Assembly (NCBI RefSeq): GCF_004135585.1
Contig: NZ_CP035501.1
Location: forward strand, 2,489,501 to 2,553,500
Source: Sphingosinicella sp. BN140058
Lineage (GTDB): Bacteria; Pseudomonadota; Alphaproteobacteria; Sphingomonadales; Sphingomonadaceae
Direction: 5' to 3'
DNA length: 64,000 nt
In this document: positions 35,911-43,865 of the stretch, in pieces
Position numbering within the stretch: position 1 is the stretch's first letter
Layout: the number at the start of each line of letters is the position of its first letter
Position numbers and translations under genes: made by a program
Notes under the pieces: generated by a model
Databases searched by the model: none
The model's input: the letters and a program-made list of their open reading frames with translations, nothing else
What the model was told of the DNA's origin: nothing

Positions 35911-36615
35911 ATGGAGCTGCAATTCCTTCTCGACTTCGATGGCGTACTCTTCAATAGTAACTATGAAGCTTACACCGTTGCGCAGAAAGCGGCCGAGGGG
36001 CGCCCCGGCTTTCGTCAGGATGTCTCGTTCAACGAGTTCGAGACCTTCCGTTCGGTCGTAACAGACGCTTGGCACTACAATCGCTTGTACAACATTGCGC
36101 GCGGCACGATCCTCCCATCGATGCTGCGGGAGATCGACCCGGAGGAGGATGATTGGGCGTTTGCCAGCGCCTTTTTCGCGGCGCGAGAGGAAATCACGAA
36201 GGATCCCGACTGGCCCAAGGTGATGCCTCCATACGACTTCTTCTTTCTGATACGGCCGTTGCTGATCGCTTACCCCCACCGATTTGCGATCCTCTCCACC
36301 CGCAACGTGGCCTCGATCCGCCAGGCCCTGGCATTCCACGATGCCGATGTCATCCGTGTCTTCGGCCAGGAAGATATCCGGCGCGCCGGTTCGAAGCTGG
36401 CGGTCGCGCAGGAGCAGAACTGGCTGGAGCGCGGACGCTGGCTGATCGTTTACGTTGATGACATGAACTCGCATCTCGAGCCATTCGAAGGCATGGTTCA
36501 TCTCCCTCTGCACGCAAATTGGGGCTACGATCATTCCGATCTGAGCAGTCTCAGCCACCACCAGATCTTCACGATCATCTCCTCGCTCCTGACCCTCACC
36601 GAGAAGCAAAACTGA
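35911..36615 (+). CDS. HAD-superfamily hydrolase
   Basis: A 234-residue protein with the four HAD motifs: LLDFDGVLFNSN (motif I, DxD), ILSTRNVAS (motif II Ser/Thr), a Lys in GSKLAVAQEQN as a possible motif III, and IVYVDDMNSHLE (motif IV, DD). Most such enzymes are phosphatases acting on small molecules. GGAG lies nine bases before the ATG. The stop overlaps the start of the TPP enzyme in TGATG, which implies coupled translation and a joint task. The substrate is unknown. It does not look like the GmhB or KdsC subfamilies. Confidence 0.8.
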   Translation: MELQFLLDFDGVLFNSNYEAYTVAQKAAEGRPGFRQDVSFNEFETFRSVVTDAWHYNRLYNIARGTILPSMLREIDPEEDDWAFASAFFAAREEITKDPDWPKVMPPYDFFFLIRPLLIAYPHRFAILSTRNVASIRQALAFHDADVIRVFGQEDIRRAGSKLAVAQEQNWLERGRWLIVYVDDMNSHLEPFEGMVHLPLHANWGYDHSDLSSLSHHQIFTIISSLLTLTEKQN

Positions 36616-38348
36616 TGAAATACAGCGATCAGATCGGCGCCTGGCTCAAGGCGGCCGGCTACACCCACTATTTCTATGTCGGCGGCGGCAACATTATGCA
36701 CCTCACCGAAAGCCTTGATCGCTACCTCAAGGGCATCCCTGTCGTGCACGAAGTCGCGGCCGGCATCGGAGCGGAATATTTCAACGAGATCGCCGCCCCC
36801 GCGAAGGCATTGGCCTTGGTCACGGCCGGGCCGGGCCTGACCAACATTGTCACGGCCATATCCGGGGCCTGGCTGGAGGGCCGGGAATTGCTGGTGATCG
36901 GTGGGCAGGTAAAGACCACTGACCTGGCCATGCAGCAGGTCCGCTCACGCGGCATTCAAGAGATCGACGGTGCTGCGCTTGTCGAGTCGACCACCAAGCT
37001 CTCGTACCGCTTCATGGAGCCGATTTCCGCCCAGGAATTCCTGGATAGGATCGCCGTCAGCTGGGAGCCGAGGAAAGGGCCCGTCTTCCTGGAAATGCCG
37101 CTCGACGTTCAGGCCGCCCAAGTCGCGGAGAGCGCCCTTCCGCCAGTCGGACCGCCGAAGCTGCCGACTGCGACCGAATCGGAAATTGAATTCGCCGCCG
37201 ATCTGTACCGCCGGTCCGAGCGCCCAGTGGTGTTGCTTGGCGGCGGCGTCGATTACTCGACGGTGCAGCGCCTGCGAGACCGTTTCGCGGCGCTCGGAAT
37301 TCCGACAATGACGACTTGGAACGGATTCGATCGCTTCGATGGCGATGATCCATTCTATCTGGGACGTCCCGACACGTGGGGGCAGCGCAGTTCAAACATC
37401 ATCATCCAGAAAGCAGATTTGATCCTGGCGGTGGGCACTCGATTGGGCCTTCAGCGCACGGGCTTCAACTGGCAGGAATTCGGTCGAGACGCCACTGTCG
37501 TCCAGGTCGAGATCGATGCTGCGGAACTGAACAAGGGGCATCCCCGAACGGATCATAGATACCACGCCGATCCCAATCATTTCCTCGCCGCGCTGCTCGC
37601 TACCGAGCTCCCTGCCAAGGCCGATTGGCTGGCACATGCGCGCAGGATCAGGGACCTTATCCCCCGCGTGGAACCGGTGAATCAATCGAGGCCGGAATAT
37701 ATCTCCCCCTACGATTTCATGGTTCGCCTTGACGATGTCACCACCCCGGAAGACTTGTTCATCCCCTGCAGCAGCGGCAGTGCCTCGACGACTGCTTTGC
37801 AGATCTACAAGCAAAAGCTCGGCCAACGTATCGTCCACAATGGATCGCTCGCCTCGATGGGCTACGGCTTGAGCGGAGCGATCGGCGCCGCGGTTGCGGG
37901 TGGCGGCAGGCGAACCATTTTGATCGAAGGTGATGGGGGGTTTGCTCAGAACCTCCAGGAGCTCGGCACGGTCGCAGTAAACAAGTTGAATCTGAAAATT
38001 TTTATTTTTCATGATCAGGGCTATGCTTCGATCCGTATGACCCAGCGCAACTACTTCGACGGTAAATATCTTGGGTGCGACGAAAGTTCTGGCTTGGGTC
38101 TTCCAAATTGGGCGAAGCTCTTCCCGGCCTGGGACATTCCGGTGCTGAGTCTGCCTTTGCAGTTTGAGGATGATCCCGCCTTTCGGCAGTTGATGGCCTT
38201 GCAGGGGCCAGCGGCATTCATCGTCCCGATCGATCCCGAACAGACATATTTCCCCAAGATCAGCAGCCGCATTACCGCGACGGGGTCGATGGAATCCAAT
38301 CCAATCGATCGGATGACCCCCGAAATCGACTACCTCGCTGATCTCTGA
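36615..38348 (+). CDS. Thiamine diphosphate enzyme, acetolactate synthase-like (YerE-like role?)
   Basis: A 577-residue ThDP enzyme with PYR, central and PP domains. The catalytic Glu is in VVHEVAAG (E46). TAGPGLTN is the usual ALS/POX glycine motif. The ThDP metal motif starts at GDGG (439-442) but ends IFHDQGY: the expected Asn-Asn at 466-467 is His-Asp. ALS-like ThDP enzymes in 3,6-dideoxysugar clusters (YerE) add a two-carbon acetyl unit from pyruvate to a CDP-3,6-dideoxy-4-keto sugar. The gene is coupled to the HAD gene upstream, with a 12-base gap to the reductase gene downstream. The function as a branch-forming enzyme is inferred from this context. Confidence 0.8.
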   Translation: MKYSDQIGAWLKAAGYTHYFYVGGGNIMHLTESLDRYLKGIPVVHEVAAGIGAEYFNEIAAPAKALALVTAGPGLTNIVTAISGAWLEGRELLVIGGQVKTTDLAMQQVRSRGIQEIDGAALVESTTKLSYRFMEPISAQEFLDRIAVSWEPRKGPVFLEMPLDVQAAQVAESALPPVGPPKLPTATESEIEFAADLYRRSERPVVLLGGGVDYSTVQRLRDRFAALGIPTMTTWNGFDRFDGDDPFYLGRPDTWGQRSSNIIIQKADLILAVGTRLGLQRTGFNWQEFGRDATVVQVEIDAAELNKGHPRTDHRYHADPNHFLAALLATELPAKADWLAHARRIRDLIPRVEPVNQSRPEYISPYDFMVRLDDVTTPEDLFIPCSSGSASTTALQIYKQKLGQRIVHNGSLASMGYGLSGAIGAAVAGGGRRTILIEGDGGFAQNLQELGTVAVNKLNLKIFIFHDQGYASIRMTQRNYFDGKYLGCDESSGLGLPNWAKLFPAWDIPVLSLPLQFEDDPAFRQLMALQGPAAFIVPIDPEQTYFPKISSRITATGSMESNPIDRMTPEIDYLADL

Positions 38349-38360
38349 GCGAAGCCAGCA

Positions 38361-39329
38361 ATGTCAGGGCGCTCACTTCTCCTGATCGGGGGGACGGGAT
38401 TCTTCGGGAAGTCGTTCCTTGACGCCTACCGTCGAGGCTTGCTGAACCCTTGGTCCGTCGATCGGATCGATGTCGTCGCGCGGAGCGCCTCGGCGCTTCG
38501 CACGACGCATCCCGACCTCGTCGGGCCAGGCGTCGCGCTTCATGATCTCGATGTCGCGATTGCCGAGACCTTGCCCGCGGCGGACCTGGTCATTCACGCT
38601 GCGACGACGACGGATGCTCGCCTTTACGCCCAGGATGCGAAGGGCGAGTGCGAGCGCATCTTATCAGCTATCGGGAACTATGTGCGGATCGCCGCGCGCG
38701 AGCACCGCCAAAGCAGGATCGTACTGGCAAGCTCGGGCGCTGTTTATGGCCAGCAGCCAGGGCATGTTGCGGCGCTCCGCGAGGATCATGTGCTCACGGC
38801 AACGGCAGAGATGGTTGCTACCAAGCGTGATTATGCGGAGGCCAAGCGCGCGTCGGAAGCGCTTCTTGCCACCCTCGGCGCGGCTTCCGTCCGGACCGCA
38901 GTCGCACGCTGCTTTGCCTTTATAGGCTACCATCTTCCACGCGATCAGCATTTCGCGATCGGCAACTTCCTTGCGGACGGCCTCGCCGGGCGACCGGTGC
39001 GAGTGAATGCCCGCAAGGCGGTCGTCCGCAGTTACATGCACGCCGACGATCTGGTCGCATGGTTGCTGACGATCGCTGAGGCCGCAGATTCAACCTGCCC
39101 CATCTACAATGTTGGATCCGACGAAGCGGTGACGGTCGGAGACGTAGCGCGCGTCGTCGCTGAACGCTTTGGCGTCCCGGCCGAGGTTCCGCCAATTACG
39201 GATCCGGCGGTGGATCGCTACGTGCCCTCGATTGCACGCGCCCGAGGCGAGCTGGGGCTTGAGCTCTCCTATGATCTCGCATCAGCCGTCGACGATATTG
39301 CCGGTCGGCTCCGCGCCGGAGCGCGGTGA
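38361..39329 (+). CDS. NAD-dependent epimerase/reductase, extended SDR
   Basis: A 322-residue protein with LLLIGGTGFFGKSFLDAY (NAD motif GGTGFFG) and catalytic LASSGAVYG and YAEAKRASE (YxxxK). NVGSDEAVTVGDVARVVAERFG near the C-terminus is typical of sugar epimerases and reductases. It is directly after the TPP enzyme gene, so it may reduce the ketone of the added side chain, as YerF does for yersiniose, or epimerise the sugar. The two enzymes would act in the cytosol on the CDP-sugar. Similarity to abequose synthase-like reductases is also possible. The rfbF gene is convergent 31 bases downstream. Confidence 0.8.
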   Translation: MSGRSLLLIGGTGFFGKSFLDAYRRGLLNPWSVDRIDVVARSASALRTTHPDLVGPGVALHDLDVAIAETLPAADLVIHAATTTDARLYAQDAKGECERILSAIGNYVRIAAREHRQSRIVLASSGAVYGQQPGHVAALREDHVLTATAEMVATKRDYAEAKRASEALLATLGAASVRTAVARCFAFIGYHLPRDQHFAIGNFLADGLAGRPVRVNARKAVVRSYMHADDLVAWLLTIAEAADSTCPIYNVGSDEAVTVGDVARVVAERFGVPAEVPPITDPAVDRYVPSIARARGELGLELSYDLASAVDDIAGRLRAGAR

Positions 39330-39360
39330 TCGGGCCAGCGGGCGGTTCGCCCCTTGTGGC

Positions 39361-40131
39361 CTACCAAACCCGCCAGGGCGCCTGCCGCTTCTGCCAGAGT
39401 TCCTCAAGGAAATGCCGATCCCTCAGCGTATCCATCGGCTGCCAGAAGCCGTCGTGGAAATAGGCACGCATCTGATCCCCGGCTGCGAGTTGTTCGAGGG
39501 GCATGCGCTCCCAGACGGTCGTATCGCCCTCGATGTATTTCTCCACAGAACGGGAAAGAACAAAGAACCCGCCGTTAATCCAGCCGCCTTCCTCTACCGG
39601 CTTTTCAGCGAAGGCGTGGACTCGATCACCGTCGAGATCGAGTTGTCCGAAGCGGCTAAGCGGACGCACTGCAGCGACCGTGGCTTCCTTGCCATGGCTG
39701 CGGTGGAACTCGATCTCCTTGGCGATGTCGATGTCCGCCACTCCGTCGCCGTATGTAAGGCAGAAGGTATCGTCGTCGCCGAGATAGGACATAGCCCGTT
39801 TCAGACGTCCCCCGGTCATCGTCTCGTCGCCCGTGTCGACGAGAGAGATCCGCCAGTCCTCTGCGGTGTTACGGTGCACCTCGGTCGTGCCCTTGCGCAT
39901 GTCGATCGTAACGTCCGACATGTGGAGTGCGTAGTTCGCAAAATATTCTTTGATCAAATAACCCTTGTAGCCAAGGCATACGATGAAGTCGTTCACGCCA
40001 AAATGCGAGTAGATCTTCATGATATGCCAGATGATGGGCCGTCCGCCGATCTCCACCATCGGCTTTGGTCGCACGGCCGTTTCTTCGGCAAGACGGGTAC
40101 CGAGACCCCCAGCAAGAATGATTGCCTTCAT
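39361..40131 (-). CDS. rfbF: Glucose-1-phosphate cytidylyltransferase
   Basis: A 256-residue enzyme making CDP-glucose from CTP and glucose-1-phosphate. The N-terminus MKAIILAGGLGTRLAEETA, then VRPKPMVEIGGRPIIWHIMK, is diagnostic of this enzyme (the E in AEET is typical of the cytidylyl form). GYKGYLIKEYF and LTYGDGVADIDI are conserved, as are WINGGFFV and DGFWQPMDTLRD. This first step of the 3,6-dideoxyhexose route is carried on the minus strand apart from rfbG and rfbH. Its gene is divergent from asnB, with about 260 bases between them that hold no gene. Confidence 0.96.
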   Translation of the reverse strand: MKAIILAGGLGTRLAEETAVRPKPMVEIGGRPIIWHIMKIYSHFGVNDFIVCLGYKGYLIKEYFANYALHMSDVTIDMRKGTTEVHRNTAEDWRISLVDTGDETMTGGRLKRAMSYLGDDDTFCLTYGDGVADIDIAKEIEFHRSHGKEATVAAVRPLSRFGQLDLDGDRVHAFAEKPVEEGGWINGGFFVLSRSVEKYIEGDTTVWERMPLEQLAAGDQMRAYFHDGFWQPMDTLRDRHFLEELWQKRQAPWRVW

Positions 40132-40390
40132 GATCGTCCTCTGCGCGGGCGCAGGCCCCGTTGCTCAGCGCCGATTAGGGACTGTCCGGGGGTTTATCAA
40201 TCCCCAGCGCGGGTGTCCTGCGGCGCGAGCGCGGGCAACGCGGCCCGGACGACCATCAAGCAAAGAGGCACCGCTATGTTCGTCGTTATCACCTCCCTTC
40301 CAATGGGCCGCCCTGCCGGTTAAGGGATCCCATCGTCAACGATCCGGAGCTGTTTTCGACAGCAGTCGCCGGGGTGCCGGGTGAAAGAAC

Positions 40391-42406
40391 ATGTGCGGTT
40401 TGGCAGGCATCTTGGGGAGCGGCGGCCGTTCACCGCAGTTGCTTGAAGATATGGGGCGGGCGATCACGCACCGCGGCCCCGATGATGGCGGCATCTGGTT
40501 CGACGAAGTGGCCGGTATCGGCCTTTCGCACCGTCGTCTCTCGATCGTCGATCTGTCGCCGATGGGGCATCAACCGATGCCGTCGGACGATGAGCGCTAC
40601 ATGCTCGCCTTCAACGGCGAGATCTACAATCACCTGGAGATTCGAGCCGAGCTCGACGCCCTTCGCACGGTAGCTTGGACGGGACACAGCGACACCGAAA
40701 CCCTGATCGAAGCCGTCGCGACCTGGGGGCTCGAGCCAACGCTTCGCAAGATCGTCGGCATGTTCGCACTGGCGCTGTGGGATCACCGCAGCCGGACGCT
40801 GCAGCTGGCCCGGGATCGATTTGGCGAGAAGCCGCTTTACTATGGCTGGGCCGGCCGCGATTTCGTGTTCGGATCGGAGCTGAAGGCCCTGCGCCGTCAT
40901 CCCGATTTCACGCATGCGATTAACCGCGATGCCCTGCGCGTGCTCGGGGCGCGTGCCTACATACCGGCGCCGCTCTCGATCTACGATCACATCTACAAGC
41001 TCGAGCCGGGTTGCATCCTGACGGTCGAAGCCACCTCGGCGAGCCAACGTATGGCGTCCCCGCCGATCGAGGGTCAATCGGGCGACATCAGGCTTGATCG
41101 CTACTGGTCCTATCGAGAGACGATGGTTGCCGGTCTGGCCAATCCGATCGGCAATCCCGATGAGGCGCTTGAGGAACTCGAGAATGTCCTTGCGCAGGCG
41201 GTCGCTGGTCAGGCGGTGGCGGACGTTCCCGTCGGCGCATTCCTCTCGGGCGGCATCGACTCCTCGACCATCGTCGCTTTGTACCAGAAGCACGCGCCCG
41301 GTCGAGTCAAGACCTTCTCGATCGGCTTCGCCGAGGCGGGCTTTGACGAGGCCGTTTACGCCAAGGAAGTCGCCGCCTTCTTCGGCACCGAGCATCACGA
41401 GCGCTACATCACGTCGCGCGAAGCGCAGGACGTCATTCCACTCCTGCCGCAGATGTATGACGAACCCTTCGCCGATTCTTCGCAGATACCCACCCATCTC
41501 GTGAGCAGGCTGGCGCGGGAGCATGTAACGGTGGCGCTTTCGGGCGACGGCGGCGACGAACTGTTCGGTGGCTACAACCGCTACATCGCGACGTCACGGC
41601 TCTGGTCGAAGCTGAAGCGCTTGCCGCGTCCGCTTCGCGCCGCGCTGGGCTCTTGCCTGGCACAGGTGCCGCCCGCCGGCTGGAACAGCTTGTCGGCCGT
41701 GCTGCCGGCCGGCCGGCGCCCTGCCTTTTTTGGTACCAAGGTGCAAAAGCTCTTCGGAACCATGCGGGATTGCGCGACGCTCGAGGATCTCGTCGACACC
41801 TTTCTCGACGAGTGGGCGGGGAAGGCGTCCCCGATCATGCCGCAGGCACCCCTGCCGGCGCTCGCCCGTTACGACATGACGCTCGCGCCGGACTCTCCCG
41901 ATGTCGCCCGGATGATGTATTCCGATGCCGTCTCTTACCTGCCGGACGACATCCTTTGTAAAGTCGATCGCGCAGGCATGGCGGTGAGCCTGGAATCGCG
42001 GATCCCCTTCTTGGACCATCGCGTGGCCGAGGTCGCCGCGCGTATTCCGCTGTCGATGAAGATAAGCGGCGGGTCGGGGAAGCAAATTCTCAAGCGGCTG
42101 CTCTACAAGCATGCGCCACAAAAGCTGTTCGACCGCCCAAAGGCGGGCTTCGCCGTTCCCGTGGGCGGATGGATCAAGGGACCGCTGCGTGACTGGGCCG
42201 AGGCGCTTCTCGATCCACGCCGGCTGCATGAGGATGGCTATTTCGAGGCCGGGTTGGTTCAGCAGCGGTGGCGGGCGCACCTTTCGGGCGAGAAGGACTC
42301 CACGCAGGCACTCTGGACGGTGCTGATGTTCCAAAGCTGGCTTGCCGATGCCTCGGACAGCGTGGAGGCCACGCCGATGCCGCTCAGCGCCGCGGCTGGC
42401 CGTTGA
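40391..42406 (+). CDS. AsnB-like glutamine amidotransferase
   Basis: A 671-residue protein with the catalytic Cys2 (MCGLAGILGSGG) of a class II glutamine amidotransferase domain, and a C-terminal synthetase domain with the PP-loop SGGIDSS at about 286. FSIGFAEAGFDE and SGDGGDELFGGYNRY are standard. True asparagine synthetases of this length exist, but copies in capsule loci, such as WbpS of P. aeruginosa O6, amidate uronic acids. Here it may act on a HexNAc-uronic acid built by the dehydrogenase at 14258. Its 3' end overlaps the convergent beta-helix gene by 23 bases. Confidence 0.88.
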   Translation: MCGLAGILGSGGRSPQLLEDMGRAITHRGPDDGGIWFDEVAGIGLSHRRLSIVDLSPMGHQPMPSDDERYMLAFNGEIYNHLEIRAELDALRTVAWTGHSDTETLIEAVATWGLEPTLRKIVGMFALALWDHRSRTLQLARDRFGEKPLYYGWAGRDFVFGSELKALRRHPDFTHAINRDALRVLGARAYIPAPLSIYDHIYKLEPGCILTVEATSASQRMASPPIEGQSGDIRLDRYWSYRETMVAGLANPIGNPDEALEELENVLAQAVAGQAVADVPVGAFLSGGIDSSTIVALYQKHAPGRVKTFSIGFAEAGFDEAVYAKEVAAFFGTEHHERYITSREAQDVIPLLPQMYDEPFADSSQIPTHLVSRLAREHVTVALSGDGGDELFGGYNRYIATSRLWSKLKRLPRPLRAALGSCLAQVPPAGWNSLSAVLPAGRRPAFFGTKVQKLFGTMRDCATLEDLVDTFLDEWAGKASPIMPQAPLPALARYDMTLAPDSPDVARMMYSDAVSYLPDDILCKVDRAGMAVSLESRIPFLDHRVAEVAARIPLSMKISGGSGKQILKRLLYKHAPQKLFDRPKAGFAVPVGGWIKGPLRDWAEALLDPRRLHEDGYFEAGLVQQRWRAHLSGEKDSTQALWTVLMFQSWLADASDSVEATPMPLSAAAGR

Positions 42407-43796
42407 GGATTACCTGCCCCTGAATGCGCGAGGCGCCGAGCTCGATCGCTCCGTTCAGAAGATTTCGCCCGCGCCAAGTCCCACGTGGGAAGCTTTGCAC
42501 CTTTCGCGCCTGACTCATCGTGCAATCGACGTAGATCGCGTTGGTCGACCACGGCATCACGGCGCTGCGTGTCGCAAGGAAGGTACAGCGGTTGAACAGC
42601 ACGTTCACCGATTCCGCGAGATCGAAGAGCGGATGATCCTTATTGGTACCGCCGTAGACCTTCCCGCCTGGGGTCAGCTTGGGATCGTCGATGAACGTGC
42701 ACCCGTGGAATTGGGTTGCCCTTGCCGGATCATTGTCGCCGAAGGCGCGCGCCGACGCTCCGATCAGCCGGCAGCGGTGGAACCGAAACCCCGGCTTGTT
42801 CGGCCAGACCGCCCAATTGGTCGTCCCGATGAACGTGCAGCCGGTGAAGGATGCATCTGCGGAATCCCCGGTGTCCGCGACCATGCCGCACCCGACATTG
42901 TTCGAGAACTCGCAATCGAGAAACCGGAAGCCGCGATTGCGCTTGCCGCCCTCTGCTTCGATGTCCACGCCTGCGGCAGGCGCGCTCGAGATCGTTGATC
43001 GTCCGGTGTGATTGAATCGGCACCTTTCGAACAGGTAGCCAGATCCGCCTACGATGCTGCAGCCCTGACGGGCATTATATTCCGACCGGCATTCCCAGAA
43101 GAGGCGCTCCCTGATCGGTTCCCGGTCGATACCGTCGATGTAAAAGCCATCCTGTGCATGGTGATGACTGTGGACGTTCCGAATCATCTCGGAGCAATCG
43201 TTGTTGATCAGCGCCAGGCCGATCGCGGGTATCTGCCTTCCCGTGTCACCATATTGGCCCCCGATCAGCAGCCCCGGTAGGTTGCCGTCGAGTTCGAGAT
43301 CCGAGATCTCCACCCCACCCGTGCAATTCTCCGCCTTGACGAGAAAACGGTAGGGCGTTGCCAATCCTGGGCCGAAATACGGCATCTGAGTCTGCGCGGG
43401 CGCGCCGGCGGCATCGAAGACGCCGTAGCGCAGACCGGCGGCGCATCTCAGCCGTGCGCCATTGCCCCGAATGATCAACGGCTTTCGACAGCCGGTAAAC
43501 TCGAGGAGCTTGAACGGCTCGTAATGATAGGGTGAACGCGCGCCATTTGGCAGCTGGGCAGCCAGGAGATACGTTGTTCTGCGCAGCTCGATGATGCCGC
43601 CTCCGTTCATGCTGACGGCCGTAGCGAGCTTGGCGAAGGCTGTGCTGTCGTTGGTGCGGCCGTCCCCGACGGCTCCAAACATTTCGGGAGTGTAGGCCCG
43701 GCCCGCGGGCTGAGCAAAGCCGGTGAAGGGCCTCATGGCCGTGCCCGCCAGCATCGTGGCCCCACTTCCGATCACGGCTCTTCGACTGAGCTTCAT
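42384..43796 (-). CDS. Tat-exported parallel beta-helix protein, pectate-lyase-3-like
   Basis: A 470-residue protein. The N-terminus MKLSRRAVIGSGATMLAGTA is a twin-arginine-type signal. After it PEMFGAVGDGRTNDSTAF matches the start of pectate-lyase-3/GH28-like beta-helices. Repeated short strand motifs (FHRCRLIG, FTGCTFIG, FNRCTFLA, FLDCEFSN) show a right-handed parallel beta-helix. Such proteins in EPS loci are lyases, epimerases (AlgG-like) or depolymerases. No catalytic residues can be assigned with confidence. It lies next to the asnB-like and EpsG-like genes. Confidence 0.85.
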   Translation of the reverse strand: MKLSRRAVIGSGATMLAGTAMRPFTGFAQPAGRAYTPEMFGAVGDGRTNDSTAFAKLATAVSMNGGGIIELRRTTYLLAAQLPNGARSPYHYEPFKLLEFTGCRKPLIIRGNGARLRCAAGLRYGVFDAAGAPAQTQMPYFGPGLATPYRFLVKAENCTGGVEISDLELDGNLPGLLIGGQYGDTGRQIPAIGLALINNDCSEMIRNVHSHHHAQDGFYIDGIDREPIRERLFWECRSEYNARQGCSIVGGSGYLFERCRFNHTGRSTISSAPAAGVDIEAEGGKRNRGFRFLDCEFSNNVGCGMVADTGDSADASFTGCTFIGTTNWAVWPNKPGFRFHRCRLIGASARAFGDNDPARATQFHGCTFIDDPKLTPGGKVYGGTNKDHPLFDLAESVNVLFNRCTFLATRSAVMPWSTNAIYVDCTMSQARKVQSFPRGTWRGRNLLNGAIELGASRIQGQVILNGQPRR

Positions 43797-43865
43797 GGCA
43801 CCATCCTTTCGGCACGTCCCTGAATGCAGGCTGACAGCAGGTCGACGGATCGCGCGTGGTCAGGC

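Noticed and set aside
40276..40323. 15-codon frame before the asnB-like gene
   Set aside because: Too short and with no conserved feature to support a peptide.
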